DNA from: Streptomyces smyrnaeus
GTDB lineage: Bacteria; Actinomycetota; Actinomycetes; Streptomycetales; Streptomycetaceae
Direction of reading: 5' to 3'
DNA length: 64,000 nt
Assembly: GCF_017676345.1 (NCBI RefSeq)
Contig: NZ_JAFFZM010000006.1
Location: 124,001 to 188,000, forward strand
Below, piece by piece: positions 59,531 through 64,000 of the stretch (the first letter of the stretch is position 1; each line of letters begins with the position of its first letter). Made by a program: the position numbers and the translations under genes. The notes below the pieces were generated by a model. That model saw only the letters and a list, made by a program, of their open reading frames with translations. It had not been told where the DNA came from and did no database searches.

Positions 59531-60325
59531 TCATGGATGCTGGCTGCTCACGGCGACCGTCTCGCCGGTCATGTACGACGCGTAGTCGCTGGCCAGGAAG
59601 ACGATGACATTGGCGACCTCCCACGGCTGCGCGTACCGCCCGAACGCCTCCCGGGAGGTCAGCTCCTCCAGCAGCTCGGGCGTGGTGACCTTCGCCAGAT
59701 GCGGATGCATCGCCAGGGAGGGTGAGACGGCGTTGACCCGTACCCCGAAGTCCGCCGCCTCCAGTGCCGCGCAGCGGGTCAGCGCCATCACGCCGGCCTT
59801 GGCCGCCGCATAGTGCGCCTGGCCGCGCTGGGCACGCCAGCCGACGACCGAGGCGTTGTTGACGATCACTCCGCCGCCGCCGGGCTGGTCGCGCATGGCG
59901 CGCAGCCCCGCGCGGGTGCAGCGGAAGGTGCCGTTCAAGGTGACGTCCAGGACGCGGGACCACTGCGCGTCCGTCATCCCGACCAGTTCGGCGGTACCGC
60001 CCATACCGGCGTTGTTGACGAGGACGTCGATGCGGCCGTGCCGGGCCGTGCAGGCGTCCAGCAGCGCGCCCACCTGGTCCTCGTCGGTGACGTCGCAGGG
60101 GACGGCCTGTACCCGCGCCGGGCCGAACTCCCGGGCGAGCGCCTGCCGCGTCTCGCCGAGTCGGCGCTCGTGCACGTCGCCGATGACGACGCCCGCCGCA
60201 CCCTCCTCCAGTACGCGGCGCGCCGTCGCCCCGCCGATCCCGCTGCCGGCCGCCGCGGTGACGACGACGAAGCGGTCGGTCAACAGGCCGTGCGGTACCG
60301 GGCAGGCGGGTGCGCTGCTGCTCAT
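59531..60325 (-). CDS. ipdF: SDR-family oxidoreductase IpdF
   Basis: A 264-residue SDR: FVVVTAAAGSGIGGATARRVLEEG (NAD(P) loop), CDVTDEDQ, LVNNAGMGG, and YAAAKAGV. In mycobacteria IpdF oxidises/reduces the 5-position of HIP-CoA metabolites and stands beside kstR2. GAGGGG lies before the ATG. It is the first gene of the minus-strand kstR2-fadA6 unit and divergent from the acyl-CoA operon. Confidence 0.87.
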   Translation of the reverse strand: MSSSAPACPVPHGLLTDRFVVVTAAAGSGIGGATARRVLEEGAAGVVIGDVHERRLGETRQALAREFGPARVQAVPCDVTDEDQVGALLDACTARHGRIDVLVNNAGMGGTAELVGMTDAQWSRVLDVTLNGTFRCTRAGLRAMRDQPGGGGVIVNNASVVGWRAQRGQAHYAAAKAGVMALTRCAALEAADFGVRVNAVSPSLAMHPHLAKVTTPELLEELTSREAFGRYAQPWEVANVIVFLASDYASYMTGETVAVSSQHP

Positions 60326-60387
60326 ACGGGGCCCCTCGTGGCTCGCGACGGGTGGCTCTCGACGGGTCGGCCCGGTCACGTTAACCT

Positions 60388-60404
60388 ACCAAACACTTGT
60401 TAGG
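60388..60404. promoter_or_regulatory. KstR2-type operator between ipdF and the acyl-CoA operon
   Basis: ACCAAAC-ACTT-GTTAGG; the sub-sequence ACCAAACACTTGTT fits the mycobacterial KstR2 motif AnCAAGnnCTTGnT with one mismatch. The same fixed bases occur at 54784-54803. Confidence 0.75.
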
Positions 60405-60435
60405 GAAGCTGAAGCTTCGTCCGAGGAGCGCGCTC

Positions 60436-61347
60436 ATGCCCGACGACCGCCCAGGAGCCCCGGACGCGGTGACGTACGAGCGCCTCGGCGCCGTCGCCCG
60501 CGTCACCCTCGACCGCCCGGAGTACCGCAACGCCCAGAACTCGGCGATGACCTACGCACTCGACGCGGCCTTCCAGCGGGCCGCCGACGACGACGCGGTG
60601 CACGCCGTCGTTCTCGCCGGTGCCGGCAAGCACTTCAGCGCCGGGCACGACATCGGCACCCCGGGCCGGGACGCACACCTGTCGTTCCCCCGGAAGGCCG
60701 GACTGTGGTGGGACCACGTCGGCAAGGAGGGCGCCGAGGCCCGCTACGCCCGCGAGTCCGAGGTCTACCTGGGCATGTGCCGGCGCTGGCGCGAGCTGCC
60801 CAAGCCCGTCGTCTGCGCCGTGCAGGGCGCCTGTGTCGCGGGCGGGCTGATGCTCGCCTGGGTGTGCGATCTGATCGTGGCCAGCGAGGACGCCTTCTTC
60901 GCCGATCCGGTGGTACGGATGGGCGTCCCCGGCGTCGAGTACTTCGCCCACCCGTGGGTGATGAGCCCGCGCATCGCCAAGGAGTTCCTCTACACCGGGG
61001 ACCGGATGACCGCCCGGCGCGCATACGAGATCGGCATGGTCAACCGCGTCGTCCCGCGCGCCGAACTCACCGCCGAGGCCGAGGCGCTGGCGGCCCGCAT
61101 CGCCGAGATGCCCCGCTTCGGCCTCGCCCTGACCAAGCGCGCCGTCAACCAGGCCGAGGACCTGATGGGCCTGCACAGCGGACTGGACTCGGTCTTCGGC
61201 CTGCACCACCTCGCGCATGCGCACAACGCGGAGACGGGCAGCGACCCGCTGGGCGGGATGGACGCGCGCACGATGCGCGCTGCGGCTGCCCGTGGCGCGG
61301 AGGACCCCCCATCGGAACCCGGCCCCGGCACCAGGGGCGGGGCCTGA
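60436..61347 (+). CDS. Enoyl-CoA hydratase family protein
   Basis: A 303-residue crotonase: VARVTLDRPEYRNAQNSAM, GKHFSAGHDIGTPG (oxyanion loop), GACVAGGLMLAWVCDLIVAS and MTARRAYEIGMVNRVVP. It is longer than EchA20 because of an insertion after the oxyanion loop and a Pro/Gly tail. GAGGAG lies before the ATG, 31 bp after the operator. It probably hydrates a ring C/D acyl-CoA together with the dehydrogenases downstream. Confidence 0.87.
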   Translation: MPDDRPGAPDAVTYERLGAVARVTLDRPEYRNAQNSAMTYALDAAFQRAADDDAVHAVVLAGAGKHFSAGHDIGTPGRDAHLSFPRKAGLWWDHVGKEGAEARYARESEVYLGMCRRWRELPKPVVCAVQGACVAGGLMLAWVCDLIVASEDAFFADPVVRMGVPGVEYFAHPWVMSPRIAKEFLYTGDRMTARRAYEIGMVNRVVPRAELTAEAEALAARIAEMPRFGLALTKRAVNQAEDLMGLHSGLDSVFGLHHLAHAHNAETGSDPLGGMDARTMRAAAARGAEDPPSEPGPGTRGGA

Positions 61348-61349
61348 GC

Positions 61350-62516
61350 ATGGACCTGGAATTCAGCGCCGCCGAGGAGGACTTCCGTGCCGGGGCCCGA
61401 ACCTGGCTGCGGGCACATGTGCCCGACGAACCGCTGCCGTCCCTGGAGACGGCCGAGGGCTTCGCCGCACACCGCTCCTGGGAGCGCGAGCTGTACGAGT
61501 ACGGCTGGTCGGTCGTCTCCTGGCCGCGTGCGTACGGCGGCCGTGGAGCGACCCTCACCGAGTGGTTGATCTTCGAGGAGGAGTACTACGCGGCCGGCGC
61601 GCCCGGCCGCGTCAGCCAGAACGGCATCAACCTGCTGGCCCCCACCCTCTTCGCGCACGGCACCGAGGAGCAGCGGGCACGCATCCTGCCGCCGACGGCC
61701 GCCGGTACGACGGTCTGGGCGCAGGCCTGGTCCGAACCCGAAGCCGGCTCCGACCTGGCCGCGCTGCGCTCCCGCGCCGAGCGCACCGAACGGGACGGCG
61801 GAGGCTGGCTGCTGAGCGGTCACAAGACCTGGTCCTCCCGCGCCGCCTTCGCCGACCGCGCCTTCGGCCTCTTCCGCACCGACCCGGAACAGGAACGGCA
61901 CCGAGGGCTGAGCTATCTGATGTTCCCGCTGGACGCGCCGGGCGTCACCGTACGGCCCATCGCCAGGCTGGACGGCAGGCCGGCCTTCGCGGAGATCCTG
62001 CTGGACCGCGTCTTCGTGCCGGACGAGGACGTCATCGGCGAGCCGGGGCAGGGCTGGCGGGCGGCCATGTCGACGGCGGGCAACGAGCGCGGCCTCGCCC
62101 TGCGCTCGCCGGGCCGCTTCACCGCAGCCGCCGAGCGGTTGCGACACCTGTGGCGGGAACGGGCCGACCCCGGCGACACGGCAGTCGCGCAGCGGGTGGC
62201 CGACGCCTGGATCGGGGCCCGCGCGTACCAGCTGGCGGGGTATGCGGCGGCCTCCGGGGAAGCGGAAGACGAAGCCGCCCCGCCCTTCAGCGCCTCCATG
62301 AACAAGATCTTCTGGTCCGAACTCGACATCGACCTGCACGAGACGGGGCTCGACCTGCTCGGCCCCGGCACGGCCGAGATCGCCGAAGGACTGGCGGAGT
62401 CCGGCTGGCTGGACGGCTGGACCTTCGCCCTCGCCGGGCCGATCTACGCCGGGACCAACGAGATCCAGCGCGACATCGTCGCCGAGCGGCTGCTCGGCCT
62501 GCCGAGGGGACGCTGA
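61350..62516 (+). CDS. Acyl-CoA dehydrogenase (FadE30-like)
   Basis: A 388-residue acyl-CoA dehydrogenase: WAQAWSEPEAGSDLAALRS (FAD loop), GGWLLSGHKTWSS, LAGPIYAGTNEIQRDIVAERLLG at the C-terminus. The base in the usual position is not obvious. It is close to FadE30, the first dehydrogenase acting on HIP side-chain-derived CoA. It starts two bases after the upstream gene's stop, and a smaller partner follows. Confidence 0.87.
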   Translation: MDLEFSAAEEDFRAGARTWLRAHVPDEPLPSLETAEGFAAHRSWERELYEYGWSVVSWPRAYGGRGATLTEWLIFEEEYYAAGAPGRVSQNGINLLAPTLFAHGTEEQRARILPPTAAGTTVWAQAWSEPEAGSDLAALRSRAERTERDGGGWLLSGHKTWSSRAAFADRAFGLFRTDPEQERHRGLSYLMFPLDAPGVTVRPIARLDGRPAFAEILLDRVFVPDEDVIGEPGQGWRAAMSTAGNERGLALRSPGRFTAAAERLRHLWRERADPGDTAVAQRVADAWIGARAYQLAGYAAASGEAEDEAAPPFSASMNKIFWSELDIDLHETGLDLLGPGTAEIAEGLAESGWLDGWTFALAGPIYAGTNEIQRDIVAERLLGLPRGR

Positions 62517-62522
62517 GCCGCG

Positions 62523-63539
62523 ATGCGTTTCGTACCGGACCGGGAGCACCGCGGCTACGCCGCAACCGTCCGCCGCCTGCTGGCCGACGCCGGGCCCCAC
62601 GAGGCCGCCCGCGCCTGGGCGGCGGGCGACCAGCGGCCGGGCCGGGCCCTGTGGCGCTCCCTCGCCGACACCGGCCTGCCCGCACTCGCCGTCCCGGAGG
62701 AGCAAGGAGGCCTCGGCTGGTACCCGCCCGAACTCGCCTCCGCCTTCGTGGAGACGGGCCGCGCCGGTGTCCCCGGCCCTCTGGTGGAGACGGTCGCCCT
62801 CGCCGCCGGACTGCATCCCAGCACCCCGTGGCCCGCCCGCCTCCTGACCGGCGAACACCTGGCGACGGTCACCGATCCGGCGACGGCCACCGATCGTGCG
62901 TCAGCCGCCGGTCCCGGCGCGGAGACCCGCCCGGGGGTCGGCTACGCGGTGGACGCACACGTCGCCGACCTGACGTTCGTACTCGTCGCCGGGGGCCTGA
63001 CCACCGCCGCGGCCGTGGGCACGCCGCTGCGTTCCGTGGACCCCGGCCGTCATCTGGTGCGTTGTGTGCCCGGCGAAGCCGTGTCCGCCGACCCACGGCG
63101 GATCCGGGCGCTCGCCACCTTGCTGACCGCCGCGCAGTTGCTCGGGGCGGGCGAGGCGCTGTTGGAGGGGAGCGTGGCGTACGCCGGGCAACGGCGGCAG
63201 TTCGGGCGTCCGGTGGGGTCCTTCCAGGCGGTCAAGCACCAGTTGGCGAGCGTCGCCGTGGCGCTTAAGTTCGCACGGCCCCTGCTGTACGGCGGCGCGC
63301 TGGCCGTACGGGGCGACGCGGCTGCCGACCCCCGCGATCTGCCCGCGGCCAAGGCGGCCTGCTCGCGCGCCGCTCACCTGGCCGCACGTACGGCGCTGCA
63401 GGTGCACGGCGCGCTGGGCTACACGGACGAGTACGACCTGACCCTTCTGCTGCGCAAGGCCCGTGCCCTGCAGACCGCTTGGGGCACCTTGGCCGCTTGC
63501 CGCGCCGCCGTGCTCACCGGCGGGCCACTGCCGGGTTGA
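62523..63539 (+). CDS. Short acyl-CoA dehydrogenase partner subunit
   Basis: A 338-residue acyl-CoA dehydrogenase-like protein with a short middle domain. AVPEEQGGLGWYPPELA and the Arg-containing AGQRRQFGRPVGSFQAVKHQLA (FAD contact) are clear, and ALQVHGALGYTDEYDL closes it. In steroid clusters such short subunits pair with a full-length FadE to make an alpha2beta2 enzyme. It begins seven bases after the large subunit. Confidence 0.85.
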   Translation: MRFVPDREHRGYAATVRRLLADAGPHEAARAWAAGDQRPGRALWRSLADTGLPALAVPEEQGGLGWYPPELASAFVETGRAGVPGPLVETVALAAGLHPSTPWPARLLTGEHLATVTDPATATDRASAAGPGAETRPGVGYAVDAHVADLTFVLVAGGLTTAAAVGTPLRSVDPGRHLVRCVPGEAVSADPRRIRALATLLTAAQLLGAGEALLEGSVAYAGQRRQFGRPVGSFQAVKHQLASVAVALKFARPLLYGGALAVRGDAAADPRDLPAAKAACSRAAHLAARTALQVHGALGYTDEYDLTLLLRKARALQTAWGTLAACRAAVLTGGPLPG

Positions 63540-63571
63540 CCCGCGCCCACCCCGGGACGCCGAGCGGAGCT

Positions 63572-64000
63572 TCACCCCGTGAGGGAGCCGGGTTCGCGCT
63601 CGGAGAGCGCGGCGGCGGGCGCGAGGCGGCGGCGGCTGACGCGGGCCGAGGTGCTCAGCACGGCGTGCGAGACGGCGGCCAGCGCGCCCGCCGGTGCCAG
63701 CAGCGGCCACTGCGCGGTCATGAACGCGGTGCAGGCCAGCGCCAGGGCGGCCACCGCCATGCCGACACTCGCCCCCGTCCCCGTCCAGGCGACCATGCGG
63801 GGCAGGGTCCGGGGGACGGGGAACCGGCGTGCCAGTACGCCACCGGTGGTGGCGAGGGTGAATGCGGCCAGCAGGGTGCTCACCGTGGCCAGCAGCGCCA
63901 AAGGGGCGGCCGACGGGCCGACGGCGGTGCGCGCCAACGCCCAGCAGACCAGCAGGAAGGGGGCGCACAGTGCTGCCGCGCACGCGGTATGGCGCGTCTG
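63572..64000 (-). CDS. Integral membrane protein (5' end outside window)
   Basis: The last 142 residues of a membrane protein; the frame is open to the end of the window. Helices are visible near ALCAPFLLVCWALA, APLALLATVSTLLAAFTLATTGGV, MAVAALALACTAFMTA and LLAPAGALAAVSHAV. The C-terminal tail is cytosolic and Arg/Ala-rich. No family is recognised. It is convergent with the acyl-CoA operon. Confidence 0.7.
   Translation of the reverse strand, partial: QTRHTACAAALCAPFLLVCWALARTAVGPSAAPLALLATVSTLLAAFTLATTGGVLARRFPVPRTLPRMVAWTGTGASVGMAVAALALACTAFMTAQWPLLAPAGALAAVSHAVLSTSARVSRRRLAPAAALSEREPGSLTG

Overview
The window is very GC-rich, uses GTG starts freely, and has AGGAGG-type ribosome binding sites and many ATGA/GTGA stop-start overlaps. 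With a WhiB-like protein, a SigB-type sigma factor, a Streptomyces-type gas-vesicle cluster, RppA and nickel superoxide dismutase, it comes from the chromosome of a Streptomyces or close relative. From memory, the first 10 kb (das genes, sensor kinase, wblE, lipid kinase, sigH) and the 39-46 kb part (sodN, sodX, amino-acid ABC transporter, malic enzyme) follow the S. coelicolor order. I saw no rRNA, tRNA or CRISPR array.

Layout. 1-4.8 kb: end of a chitobiose (Das-type) uptake and use operon: two permeases, a GH3 N-acetylglucosaminidase, a SIS-domain sugar-phosphate enzyme and a class II aldolase. 5-10.3 kb: global signalling: a PdtaS-type sensor kinase, WblE/WhiB1 with CRP-like sites upstream, a lipid kinase, and a SigH-type sigma factor coupled to an RsbW-like anti-sigma factor. 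10.8-21.9 kb: housekeeping and regulatory genes, including a divergent pair of HTH-TPR regulators (one with a TTA codon), a Nudix hydrolase, a DMT exporter, methyltransferase, GNAT, AraC and ANTAR proteins. 22.2-27.8 kb: a complete minus-strand gas-vesicle operon, gvpO-A-F-G-Y-Z-J-L-S-K. 28.1-31.0 kb: rppA, a quinone-forming cupin and a P450, a tetrahydroxynaphthalene/flaviolin pigment operon.

31.14-39.16 kb: an 8.0-kb integrated element. It is bounded by a 22-bp direct repeat that is the last six codons plus stop of sodN; the complete sodN lies at the right end next to a frameshifted, truncated tyrosine integrase. Cargo: a DUF4062 (TIR-like) protein divergent from a small three-helix membrane protein, an HTH-TPR regulator and Nudix pair, and a four-gene operon (unknown protein, degenerate APH-like kinase, methyltransferase, HAD protein). 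This island is the best place to look for an undescribed system.

39.1-51.3 kb: sodN and its maturation protease sodX, malic enzyme, a glutamate-type ABC transporter, and assorted enzymes (F420-type oxidoreductase, Uma2 nuclease, zinc-less dehydrogenase, NADAR protein). 51.25-63.5 kb: a catabolic regulon matching the mycobacterial KstR2 regulon for steroid rings C/D: ipdC, ipdB, ipdA, echA20, two SDRs, a thiolase (fadA6), the TetR repressor (kstR2), ipdF, an enoyl-CoA hydratase and two acyl-CoA dehydrogenases. Two divergent promoter regions share the same operator-like sequence, ACCAAAC-N4-GTTAGG, which ties the four transcription units into one regulon. The window ends inside a membrane-protein gene.
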